DNA of 64,000 nucleotides from Gamsiella multidivaricata. Its lineage: Eukaryota; Mortierellomycota; Mortierellomycetes; Mortierellales; Mortierellaceae. Under the pieces are notes generated by a model. It ran no database searches. It worked only from the letters and a program-made list of their open reading frames with translations, and was not told the DNA's origin. The DNA is taken from positions 39,777 to 103,776 of the forward strand of contig NW_026251812.1 in the NCBI RefSeq assembly GCF_025024155.1, given 5' to 3'. A program made the position numbers and the translations under genes. This document shows, piece by piece, positions 12,811 to 23,738 of the stretch (positions within the stretch are counted from its first letter, which is position 1; every line of letters begins with the position of its first letter).

Positions 12811-14008
12811 TTAATGCAGCTTGGCAGCCTTCTTTTGTCCGACGGGATCAAGCGTCAAGGCTGGTGCAAAGCCCCTCCAAAGATAGACGGCTGGCTGAAG
12901 ACCCCTGGCGACATAGTGTTGATAAGCAACCAACAATGTGGAGAAGTAGACGCCAACAATGGAGAAGACGTGCCACCAGGCATGAAACTGCGGGTTCCAC
13001 TTCAGGATTGATTGGGGCCCGACGCCATTGACAAATTCACAGAGATGCAGGTCAATCAACCATATGGCGACCGCGAAGAAATAGATACCCAAGGCGCGCT
13101 GGATCAGCCAAGTTGACTCGGACTTGCTGCCGCGGGCTAGGGCTTGGGCACTTTGTTGAAGGTGTAAGGTGGTAGTATAGTAGACGATGATGAGTTGAAG
13201 GACGCCAAAAGATGCCTGGAATGTGTAGAATTGGATCTTGCCGCCAGTGACCGAGACGAAGATGGTTGTCAAAGCTGATATGAAGAAGAGAATGGTTTCA
13301 GTATACACTGCATGAAGAATGTGGAATGTGCGAAAAGGGCGAGCTCACAGCTGTTTTGGTTTGCGGTGCATGTGGGATCGCTTTCTTACCAAGCCAAGCT
13401 GCAAGGCTCACAGGGAACCAGCGGCCTTGAGGTCCATTCTTGGACTCTACAGAGATGAATACGAGTGCTGTTGCTGCATAGATCATTGGTAGTTCATCTG
13501 ATATGAATGGATCATGTGTAAAGATTGATAAAGGAAGAGCTGTCAGCGCGTATCGTTCTCCATCATGGCATACTTTTGTTTTTTGTCAAGTCATCCATGA
13601 ATGGTAATAGGTCGGACAATTCGTCTTACCAAGGAGCTGCATTTTGTGCCGAAGTGTTCCATGAAAGAGTGTCGATCCGATTCCTACGATGCTGATGGTC
13701 CTGAACGCAACTTTGAAGCGACGCTCTTTGGTCGGACACAGATACAGCCCTAGTTCCCCCAAAAGCACAATGAACAAGCTGGAGACTGTATTCCAGAACC
13801 TAAGGAAATCGTACAGAGGCCAATAGACGTTAGCAAGCTCGTTTATTCAGCATGTTGATGCACTGCTTATGGGCGGAACAAAATTACGCCAGACGACTTA
13901 CTCTGCGACGTAGTAACTGACCACATAATTGTTCTCACACCAGTCCACCGAGGCCGTGTTCGGGGACCAGTATCCAATCCGGTCAAATGATGCTGTTGAT
14001 GGTGCCAT
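12811..14008 (-). CDS. Alkaline ceramidase (YPC1/YDC1/ACER family)
   Basis: Integral ER/Golgi membrane hydrolase expected to cleave ceramide or dihydroceramide to a sphingoid base and fatty acid. Exons: 14008-13902, 13799-13630, 13497-13390 and 13307-12811 (293 aa, the normal family length). The N-terminus reads GYWSP...SVDWCENNYVVSYYVAEFWNTVSS, the family hallmark. The zinc/catalytic set is visible: S78 and H82 in GIGSTLFHG, D93 in QLLDELPM, and the H-x3-H pair in FHAWWHVFS. These match the spacing of human ACER3 residues S77, H81, D92 and H217/H221. About seven hydrophobic helices are present. The 3' end converges on the SRC1-like gene. Preference between phytoceramide and dihydroceramide cannot be read from the sequence. 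Confidence 0.95.
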
Positions 14009-14833
14009 AAATCGTTGCCCAAGTTAGTTGTCGAGAGCGAAGAAGTAACAGGAAAGCTGTGAAGCAGAGGGAGTGGGTGAAGATGGTGAGGAAACAGAGA
14101 GTTCGTCCAAACAAAAAAGTTCATTGAATGGAGTAGAGTTTTATAGGGCATGTGCTCGGATCGGCAGACCACAAACCGAATTAGCGTTGACATGGATATT
14201 TTATTAGCAATGGCGCCGTGAAGACGGTGGGAACGTGGGTACAGCCCTCTTCGGCTCTTCCTTTCCTCCCTCCATTCCTCTTTCCCTCGTGTTCTTCAAT
14301 ATTGAAAGCAGAGAGAAATCAAGAGAAAAAATATATCTTTAGTGCTGTTTGTGCCACAGTTTGCCCACGGCTCAATTCTATGTAATCAAAGATCTGTCAG
14401 TGCGGTCGTTTTGAGAGCATATGCTCTAATCAATGCCGGGTGCGCTTGGCCCATGCCAACTTGGACCTCTTTCTCCACCTTTGGCCACTTTTCTCCACAC
14501 CCTAACTTAGCGCGACGATGGCTTTTAATCACTCGGTGCATCACATACCGAGCAAACAGCAACCCATAAAATTTATGGTTCACTGCTACCACCAGCACTA
14601 TTCCTTCAAACGATCTGCTCCTTCGCCAGCGTGCATCCTGTTCGACTCGACAACGTGAGCCATTTTATTATCATGATTATGGAATAGGCAATATGTTGGG
14701 GAAGGGATATCAAAGAATGATAAAAGAGCGGATGAGAGTGGTAAGGAGAGATATGTTTGAGGGTGTTTATGGTATCAATTGATGCTGCAGACATTTTCTT
14801 TGAAGAGCATAGTCTATTGCGTATACGATCGCG
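14009..14833. other. Intergenic: ceramidase promoter and Rho gene 3' flank
   Basis: Short AT-rich and pyrimidine-rich stretches (minus-strand purine runs near 14260-14340). No gene, RNA or clear motif is visible. Confidence 0.5.
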
Positions 14834-15842
14834 TTAAAGGATGGAACATGCACGTTTGCGCATCTTTGAGATTCGAGACTGCATCGCTGCCTTGACAGCG
14901 GCCTGGAAGACCTCTTGAAGGCCTTTGCCGGTCTTTGCGGAGCACTCGTAGTATTTGCAATACAACGACGCCGCAACTTGTGCGCCCTACAGACATGCAA
15001 ATCCAGGAACACGCGGGAAAAAAACAGTTCGAGTGCGAATCAGCAACCACATTCGTTCACTCGTCCTTACGCTTTTGTAGAGAAGCTTAAGCTTACCCGC
15101 TCATATGACACGAACCGATCCTTATCTTCTTCTGCTGCCTCGTCCCTCAGATCGGTCTTAAGCCCGACTACGATCTTGGGTACGCTTTCCAAGAAATGCG
15201 CCAGTTCCGGATGCCATTTCTCCATCAAATTATCAAGACTTGATACAGAATCGACGGAGTAACACATCAGAACCACGTCTGATTCTGGGTATGACAGTGG
15301 TCGCAAGCGATCGTAATCTTCCTGTCCGGCTGTATCCCAAAGTGAGAGCTCGATCTGCTGCTTGCCGTGTGAAATCACCATGGTGTAGTTCTCAAAGACA
15401 GTAGGGACGTATTTCTAATGCGAGCCGCACGCGGTTGCCCATACAGGAGGAGGGAGGATCGTTTTGTTAAGATGCAAGTACATCCAAAATATAGGCACAG
15501 TTCCACATGGGGTTATAATCACAAAGTCCATGCCATGAGATCTAAATAGTGGTACTCTGTTCCAATGGGCACATGAGCAAAAGCAATGTGCAGATAGTCT
15601 TCGGAATTACCTTTGGGAACTCGTTTTTGGAGTGTACTATCAACATGCATGTTTTTCCACAGGCGCCGTCGCCAACAACAACAAGCTTCTTGCGGGTATC
15701 TGGCTGCAAGGACACATTCGATTTAGAGTGAAAACAATAGCGAGCATCGTTAATCATTCGTCGTATTTGCTATACGATGAAAAGATGTCCCGCCGGTCGT
15801 TACTGAACTAAAACGATAGTATAGTTCTCGACGCTTTACCAT
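14834..15842 (-). CDS. Rho-family small GTPase
   Basis: Membrane-anchored molecular switch controlling actin and cell-wall polarity. Exons: 15842-15840 (ATG only), 15703-15611, 15414-15097 and 14986-14834 (188 aa, typical length). Nucleotide-binding motifs: GDGACGKT at 12-19, switch [10 protein letters not shown] at 34-42, WDTAGQE at 58-64, LKTDLRD in the NKxD position, and ECSAKTG near the C-terminus. A basic stretch precedes the terminal CaaX box CSIL, whose final leucine predicts geranylgeranylation. The first coding exon is just the start codon: a splice donor (GTAAAG) follows immediately and the 136-bp intron ends at TTGCAG, giving [14 protein letters not shown]. The other option, an in-frame ATG inside that intron (15757), would add about 18 unrelated residues. 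The subtype (Rho1, Rho3 or Rho4-like) is not resolved. Confidence 0.92.
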
Positions 15843-17890
15843 AGTCGATCCTTATGTGCCTCTGCTCCGGGGAAGAAGGGTTATGCTATGATGCTGAGGC
15901 AGTATGCGGTGATAGGTAGGAAAATGTAAGGTAGGACGCGCGTGTGTTACGTAGGTTGACAAGAGATGCCTAGAGCAATAGGCAAAATGTACTTTTCGTT
16001 AGATTGCATACGTCCCACGGAGGGCTTTTTTTTTCAGATCTGGAAGTAGTTGTGGGTATTACAGATCGGACCAAAGGGAGAAACGACAACGTTGCTGGGG
16101 GCTTTTGGGGCCAAAAAGGAGGATGTAGGTGATAGACAATGCGTTGTGTTTGAGAAGGAAGATAAAGAGATGTGTGTTTTTACGGAGAAGTGATGCAAAG
16201 ACAAGATCCAGGGGCCATTTCTAGGGAAGAAGAAGAATCTGCGAGCATTTTATACAGCACTGAGTGGCGGTGATGCGGCGTGGAATGCGAATGTGCTTTA
16301 TATACGGTGTCGTCAAATGCATTAATGCGATGACAAGGTAGTTGAACGCTGTCAACAATGGGCATGGGAGCCGAGAATCGCAAAGTCAGGAATAATAGTA
16401 CGGAAGGTAGGGTAAGGCAAGGTTAAGAGGGCTAAGAGATGTTGAAGGAGCGGATGAGTGTGAGTGATTTTCGGCACCGCAATTGGAGGACTCAAATAAG
16501 GATGTAGCACTTGACCATATGGTGAGTAGATGGAGAGAGAGAACATCGAATAAGAAGAAATAGGAGAGATAGAGGGAGGAATGCGATATGTGCAGATGTA
16601 GACATGATGTACCATGGATCATGAAAAAGTATAGACTTGTGGTGAGAGAGAGGATGTGCTGTGTCAAAGAGAAAATAAAAACTGTGGATATTACGCAGAA
16701 GTAGGGCCGGGCATCATTCGGACGCGTCAATCCATCTGTCCTTTCCTACCCCTGAAACCAGAGTACTGGAGGGGCACGGTCTTATCATTTCTGTTCAGAC
16801 AGAGTACGCGGCACAGTGGATACAGCAGCATTATATGTCGGGTAGCCACCCCCTACAGTGGCGTTGCAAAAGTACAGGGCGTGGTTCATAGGAGGAGTGG
16901 AAGAGCAATGCAGTGGATGGAATAGACGAGGGATGGTGCAAGAAGCGCGGAGCGGTTGTTGATCTTCACTTCTTACCTGGGTGGTGATGCTGCACACAGC
17001 AATGTAAAATAGAATGGAAATTAGAAAAGAAAGAAAGAGGAATTCTAGGAATGATGATGATCCTACTACACTCTTATACTTTCATTGTCCATCCATCCAC
17101 CCATGCACTTTCCGAATATTGAAAGAAAAAAAAAGAAGAAAGAGAGAGAGAGAAAATAAAACATTGCTCAGAGTCCGTTGTGGAAGAAGCTACCTAGACG
17201 ATAGCTAGAGAATCAGGAACTGGACTGCAGCTGACGTCCTTTATTTTTTTCTTTTTTTCTTTTTTTAAGTCTGGGTACAGGTATATTCACTTAGTATCTC
17301 GTCTCTCTCGCTCATCTTCACGCTTCCTCTCGTTTCCCTTTCTTATGCCCATCCTTTATTCCCTTTCATCCCAGACACTGCACTTTGACCAGTGTAGACA
17401 ATCTTTTTTTTTTCTTCCTCCATACGGAAATCGGGACAGAAACGAAACAGATCGTCAGGACCGACAAGAACAAAGATACTTTCACACCTTTTTTAATGTT
17501 GCTTATATTTTTTTTTCTTCATGTGTAGTCGCCACCAGGCGAACAATATTACCCTAGCCGCACTGGCATCATGGTTATCATATCTATACCGGCACCTATC
17601 TTCGTCCCTGGGATAAAACAGACCATCGACCCTGAAATCCAGTCTCTGAGTAGGGGGTTTCTCTCCTACTGTGCGGATGATCACTACTAAACCAATGCTG
17701 GAGTGTCTTTCTTCGAGTCTGGGACCCGTAGTCCAAGAGGCCAGCATATATATATATAAACAGCACTATTGAATTTCTTTGCTTCATCATGTAGAGCACA
17801 TAGTCTGTAGGCATTACGTTTTACTCGTAAATAGATATCATCATACGATTAGGGTTGTATGAATAGTCGCGTCTGTATAAACTGTCAACC
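15843..17890. other. 2-kb intergenic stretch upstream of the Rho gene
   Basis: Contains the Rho promoter/leader and the 3' flank of the orphan gene. It is rich in AG/CT simple sequence (for example 17127-17156) and TA runs near 17747-17760. Short open frames only; no recognisable gene or RNA. Confidence 0.5.
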
Positions 17891-20800
17891 TCAGAATTTT
17901 TTAAAAGCACCTTTCAGCTTCATGAATGTTGAAGACCTCGTCGGTGGCTGCGGCTGCTGGCTTGAACTACTTCTGCTGCCAGATCCTTGCTGCGTCACCG
18001 ACAAAGGCGATTGAAAGGAGGATGCTGTCGCAAAAGTGTTGATGTACGCTCCACTGAAAAGAACCGAGGTCGACGGACCCTGTGTAGAACGCGATATTCC
18101 CGCTACTGTTCGTCCTTTGCCATTACGTCTCGTTTTTTCCTCAGTCTCATCCTTCTCCCCAAACTTGGCTGCCAGTCGCGTAATCTCAGCTCGATCCTCG
18201 TCATCGCCGCACTCTTCATTCTCGCCATCCCTTGTCCGGACAACGACCTTCTTAGCTTGTCCAATGGTGTTGGTTCGTAAGAGTGCTAGTCCCATTGAAG
18301 AGACATCGGTGTATCGAAGATCGATTTCAAGATATTTCTGCGAGGGATTAGGCCTTGACGACGCAGGAGGTGGGATGACTACTGATGGTGTTGTGGACGA
18401 GGTTGAAGTCTTATTTCTATCCTTGTCCATAGATTTGAGTCCAGACGTTGGCGAGCGACTATTAAATAGCCTTGAGGATATAGATTCTCTCCTGCTGGCC
18501 CTTGGCGGTGACGACGACATCGAGCTCGACGTTGATGCAATAGAGGAAGAGGAAGAAGCGGCGACTGTTGGTTGAGCACTGTACTTTGGCAATGCTGCCT
18601 CTGGTGGTGCCACGTCGCCTTCAGAAGTAGCAGTCGTCCTTGGGTCCTCAGGCATCTGCTCCCTTACACGAATCCGTTCACCCAAGTACCTCGCACAGAC
18701 ATCATCATAGCCCGAGCTCACAATCTCAATAGCCTCGACCCAACGAAAAGCAATCCTAGCCGTGATATCCATCCAGTCCTCGGACGTAACCTTGCGGAAT
18801 CCGTGCAGACTGATAGTCGAAAGGTGCGTGAGCCGAGAGAGGAATTCCTGCATATGGGATACGCCTCTGTGCGACAATGCTGAACAACTGAGTCGGAGCG
18901 TCTGCAGGTGTAAGGGAGATGAGGGCGAAAAGAAGGCTGGTGGTGGAAGCGGTGCAGGTGGCGAGGACATGTACGAAGATGCAAACGTGGAAGACTCGCT
19001 GGTTGGAGAATGTGGCGGTGAGGGCAAGTCCAGTGCATCGCCAGAGTTGCCTGTTTTGGCAAGCATAGCCATGGCACGGTCGCCAAACCAAACGCCCTGC
19101 AGGTCGAGAGTGGTGAGTCGCTGCATATTAAGGTCACTCAAAAGACTAGCCCAGTCCGAATCCGTTAATGAGTCAAGCGAGCACAATTCAAGGTGGATGA
19201 GGGTCGGCTGTTCCATCATAGCCCTGAAACAGAATGGCTCTGGGTGCTCGGCTGCCGTGGGCACAGCAGCGGGAGCGGAGACTATTACTTGAGCAGAGGA
19301 ACTGGTGTTGATGTTGCTACTTCGACCCTCCATTGATAACGCTTCGCTCAGTCGAGCTGGTTTTGTTGCCCGCCTTAAAACCCGCTTCAAAGCGTAGACG
19401 CCCCCGTGTTCGAGTCCGTTGCCATGGATGACTAGGCGTCTCAAGCGACAACAACTGTCTCCCGGAATTGGTCTTGTGCCAAGCTCGAGTGCATGGGCGT
19501 GCTTATCGTTAAATCCCATAAACCGCATCTCCAGATCTTCAAGGTAAGAACTGTCGTCGGTCAAGAGCTCCTCCATGGATTCAAGCAACCTAGCCTTGCC
19601 TTCGCCAGTTGCCTTGCACTCTGCCATATACAGTCTTGTGATCCTTGAGCCCGAGATACTGGCAGAGAGCTCCAGTTTGCGGTTGATCCTTGTACCGCTA
19701 CCAAAATTGATGCCGCCACCGTTGCCGCCTTTACTGCCGCTAAGAGTCCTTGCACCAAGCACCCTGAATAGATCGACTCGTTTCAGACTTGAAAAGCCCG
19801 CAATGCAGGCCTGCAAGATTCTGATGTGTCCTGGAATTGAATTAGGGAATCCAAGTGAGAGTTCTGCAAGAAAACTACATGGTGGCACGAGTGAAATCAA
19901 TTCTGGAATGTTTGTTTCCTGATTGCTGCCTCCGTTGGCGACTGGAATGATGTTGCCGCTCTCAAAATTGTCGTTGCTGCCAACGCTGCTGCTGTTGGCA
20001 TTGCTGTATACATAGCCGCGGTTGCTGGTTCGCATGATGCTCAGGATATCCAGATTAGTAAAGTCCATAGTCCCGATATTAGGAACAGACATCAAGTCGA
20101 TGTCGCCTTCCAGAATCAAATGCCTGATCCTCTGGTTCTTCATCAGGTTGATGATGGCATTAATGGGCTGCTGGTCGTCCCCGTTTCTCGCGAGAGTATT
20201 TTTTTTCCACGCCAACGGAGGCACTCGCTTGGTGAGCCGCACAGCCAATGTGGAAACAGCTAATGCCTCTCCCCCCAACACATCCGCCAGGGTGATCAAC
20301 TGCCTCTTGTCAAAGTTCCAGTCGATCGTCAAGTCCACTTGAAAGAGTGCCCTGACCTTGGAGACACTGATGATCTTTGCATTAAGGTGGCTCTCGCTTG
20401 AAGCGACAAATACGGACGACCGGGTGTGAGGATCCAGGGTTGCCTGGTGATACTCGAGTTTGTTGGCAAAGATTTTGTCGAGGTTTTGGTGATGCATTTT
20501 GTAGAACTTGTAGCAAGCCCATCGCACTCGGCCGTCAGCGCTCTGCACCTTATGTAGTCCGCTGCCGCCGATGTGAACGTTGCCCATGGTCTGCTCGTGG
20601 TCAATATTTGGGACTGTGGGGCTAGTGAGCGAAAATGACGACGTTCCAGAAACAGTGGATTCAGTCTTGGTAGATTGGGCATAAGGCGGTCTCTTCACAA
20701 TATAGTCCAGAACCCTGAAATCGTCCATGTCCAGGCCGCTGAGAGTCTCGGAGGCTTCCTCATCGTAGTTGACGCCAAGCAATACCTCCATAAATGCAAT

Positions 20801-22268
20801 CGACCGTTCAATGTTTTGTTTCCGCTTGAAGAAAATTTGTGGATCCATACCAGACTTGCCCCCAAGATTCGCCTCAGTGACACTCATCAGTGGCGGCACG
20901 GGTCGGTCAAACGCTGCAGTAACAAATATGTTGTCGAGCGAGACGCCATATTTCATCATCCGAAGCAGGCTGAGTACATAGTTTCCAAACTTGACAAGTA
21001 GCACCTGGTCATGATATTGATCCAGCCGGATCTCGAAGCCTTTGGATTCGTCCATGTGTACATTCCGCTTGTTGGCAAGGGTTCGCTGTCCATGATGTGG
21101 GTCGTGGATGTAAATTTCATGCTCACAGCAGTCGCACAAGAAATGGAGCCGCATTTTGTTGTGTAGGATGTTCTCAAAGGACCATTGAAGTGGGTTCTCG
21201 GGCAGCAGGATGAATAGTGGTGGATGGGGACACGATTCGGCTTCATACTTGTGCGTGAGGATGGCCTGACTGACGCGTTTTATGATGCCCAGGCGGTCAT
21301 GGACAAGGTAGTGCTCCGCTAGATCGTCCATGGTGGGGAAAGGGGAGGAGGAAGTTGGGGCCATTTGGGAGATTAAACGCGAGGCGATATGTTGGTGCAA
21401 GCTAGGGTCAGTTACCTCATAAAGAGGGAGCGGGGTGGTGTCATGCTCTAGCTCTGTTTCTTCCAGTATAGCAAGGTTCTCATCAAATATTGGTGGTATG
21501 GTGCTGGTGGATGAAGGAGTGTGTTCAGGAGCCGCTTCAAAGGGTTCTTGGGGCAGGTTATTAAGGCTCTGCACCGTTCTCAATGTCCGTGTCGTGATGG
21601 TCGGATATGTTACTGGCGTTGCTGCTGTTGTTGTGAGCAGTGTGCGTGATATGGGCGCGATTGCTGCGCTGCTGAATTGTGGATGCAGACGCCTAGATAC
21701 GAGCTGCTCCTCTTCCTCGTGGTCTGAGGACTCGGCCATGTCAACGAAGTCCTCGCTCTCAACGTGATCGGATTCGTTGCCTCTGTAGTCGATCCCTTCA
21801 ATGCCTAGGTCCAGGAAGCCAGGCACTGGAAGAGTGTGTACGGTATTGACGGTAGTAATAGATGCTGCGACGGAGGCAGCTGCAGCGGCAATGCGCGCAG
21901 CCGTTGCTTCTCGCGACCATTCCAGTGCACTGTTTTCAGATTCGACCTTCAGGACCCGGTTCTCAAAGTAGTAGATGCGGAGGGGCTGTTTCCTATTACC
22001 GATGTGCGTGGGAATCAAAGGGAAAGGATTAGCCATTTGCTCATGGATAGACATGAGTACCGTAGACTACATCGACAGCTTGTTCGTACGGGATGTTGGC
22101 GGAGTCCATGGCAAAGGGGACGCGCACGCCGCAAGAGGAGATGAAGGTTGTGTTGGGAAAGACGCGCTCGATGTCTCTGAGGAAGATGCAGGGCAGGCCG
22201 TCCTCGTCCACAGCCACCTTAACCAGCTCTCGGACACCATGTTGCTCCAGTGTCTGGTATTTGTCCAT
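17891..22268 (-). CDS. Very large orphan protein with leucine-rich-repeat-like C-terminal half
   Basis: Function unknown. Proposed exons: 22268-22071 and 21985-17891 (1430 aa). The first exon encodes a compact module (MDKYQTLEQHGVRELVKVAV... DEDGLPCIFLRDIERVFP). It continues after the intron as PLRIYYFENRVLKVE, a module I recall at the start of expanded Mortierella proteins. The exon join (GAT|GTAGTC ... AACAG|CCC) is phase-consistent but the donor is weak; the two frames overlap around 22041-22054, so the junction is the least secure part. The middle (about residues 230-600) has an enzyme-like mixed composition, including CDCCEHEIYIHDPHHG. The C-terminal half shows irregular LRR-like units (LTTLDLQGVWFGDRAMAML, LQTLRLSCSALSHRGV), followed by a Ser/Pro-rich tail. 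No signal peptide or membrane segment is seen. Antisense frames inside it are shadows. Confidence 0.75.
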
Positions 22269-23738
22269 GGCTTTGGTTCGGCCGACTTCAAATTATGTTT
22301 GTTAAAGTAAGTTTTACAGTTCAAAGAAACAGGGAGGTGAGAGGACACAGTGTTGCTGGATTTTCAGTGGAAATGTGTGGTCAAAAAAAAGAAAAAAGAA
22401 AAAGAAAATAAAGTGGGCGATGGCGATGGGGATGAGGAATGAATGAGGCATGAAGTCAAGAGTTGTTTGTCGAGATTCCTTTTCTTTTTAAACCTGATTC
22501 TCGTCCGTTACGGCGCGATGCATTTAGTATTTGTCTTGCGCTGTTTGCTTATCTACGATGGCTCTGATGCAGGGCAAAGTCGATCCAGACCCACAGGTAC
22601 AGGCACAACATGACCGTTACTGAGTATCTACCAAGGAAGCCGATGCGCTACAGCAGACTACTGTTGCAACTGTTCATGCTTTCACTACTTCTGCTCCTTT
22701 GGCTCGTTTCTTTCCCTTGGACTTCCCTCCGCTTCTGTCGCGCCGAGCGCCAGTAAACTGATGCCGTGTGGGGGGCCGAATTATAAGACTTTTTGAGTAG
22801 GGTGGCGAGTTTGCTGTTGTTCCTGAGAGACTCCAGTTGAAGTTGGCTATAGTCTATAGGCAGTTCATCCTTCTCCCTGTTCCCCCCGCATGATCGCCTG
22901 AAATCTTTTCTCTTGTTCATTTGTCGACTCGGTAGAACGTAACAGAGTCCATAAAATGAAAATGCTCAACAAATTCGTGCCAAGGAGTAAAGGGGACCAG
23001 CGGACACTCGTAACCTTGATTTTCTAACGTGGCACAAGTGTGGGACATCAAAGTGCCTTTTGTTTCCAAGCGAATGGGCTATGCTGACTAAAGAAACTAC
23101 CTCTCAGTCAATGGGAGAGTGAGTTCGACCCATGTGCCCTATGCTGTGCGTGTGCTATGGAGCCAGAATCACCTCCCACAATAAATAGAGACACAGACAG
23201 CTCGCATATACATATTGGTCGTCCATAGAGTCTAGCTTGATATCAGGAAGGGATTTATGACAAATTATCAACGCGTCATCTATGATCCCCATGGTATCAG
23301 GGCATAGAGTAGAGGGGAGGACGTGCCTAGATGCCCACAGCGGCGTAACCAAGGTTGGCTTCCCCTTCAATCCATGGCTGCGACATTTGCGAACACTTGA
23401 GTTGGACTCATGCATACAGTGATAACACAGCGCGTGTTTGTACATGTATTGTGCAGGGGCCAATGACCGACCCTAATAATTTTCCACGGGACCCGTTGAA
23501 CCGCTACCCTGGTGCCCTCTGAAACACGCGTCGTAATCTACGCGATAAACACAGTCACCGCTTGCTGTGTTTGGTACGCAGAAGAAACATCCCTTATTCC
23601 ACACACCCCTTTCTGCCTTCGTCCCTCTCGTCCATTGATCGCATCGGCCACTGCTCTCATCCGACTGCATCGCTCGATTCGACTTGCTACTTTTCTCCGC
23701 ATCAGCCACAAAGGAACCTCCAAGCAACGTAGTCTACT
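22269..23738. other. 1.5-kb divergent promoter region, orphan gene and RPAP1
   Basis: A purine-rich tract at 22381-22412 lies near the orphan gene start. Short open frames only (longest about 100 codons), with no domain recognised. Confidence 0.5.

Noticed and set aside
15542..15757. Alternative Rho start at ATG 15757
   Set aside because: It would prepend about 18 residues ([16 protein letters not shown] and so on) unlike any Rho N-terminus and would ignore the good acceptor at TTGCAG. The ATG-only exon model fits better.
18036..18575. 179-codon plus-strand frame inside the orphan gene
   Set aside because: Antisense of the Ser/Pro-rich tail of the orphan protein; no independent support.
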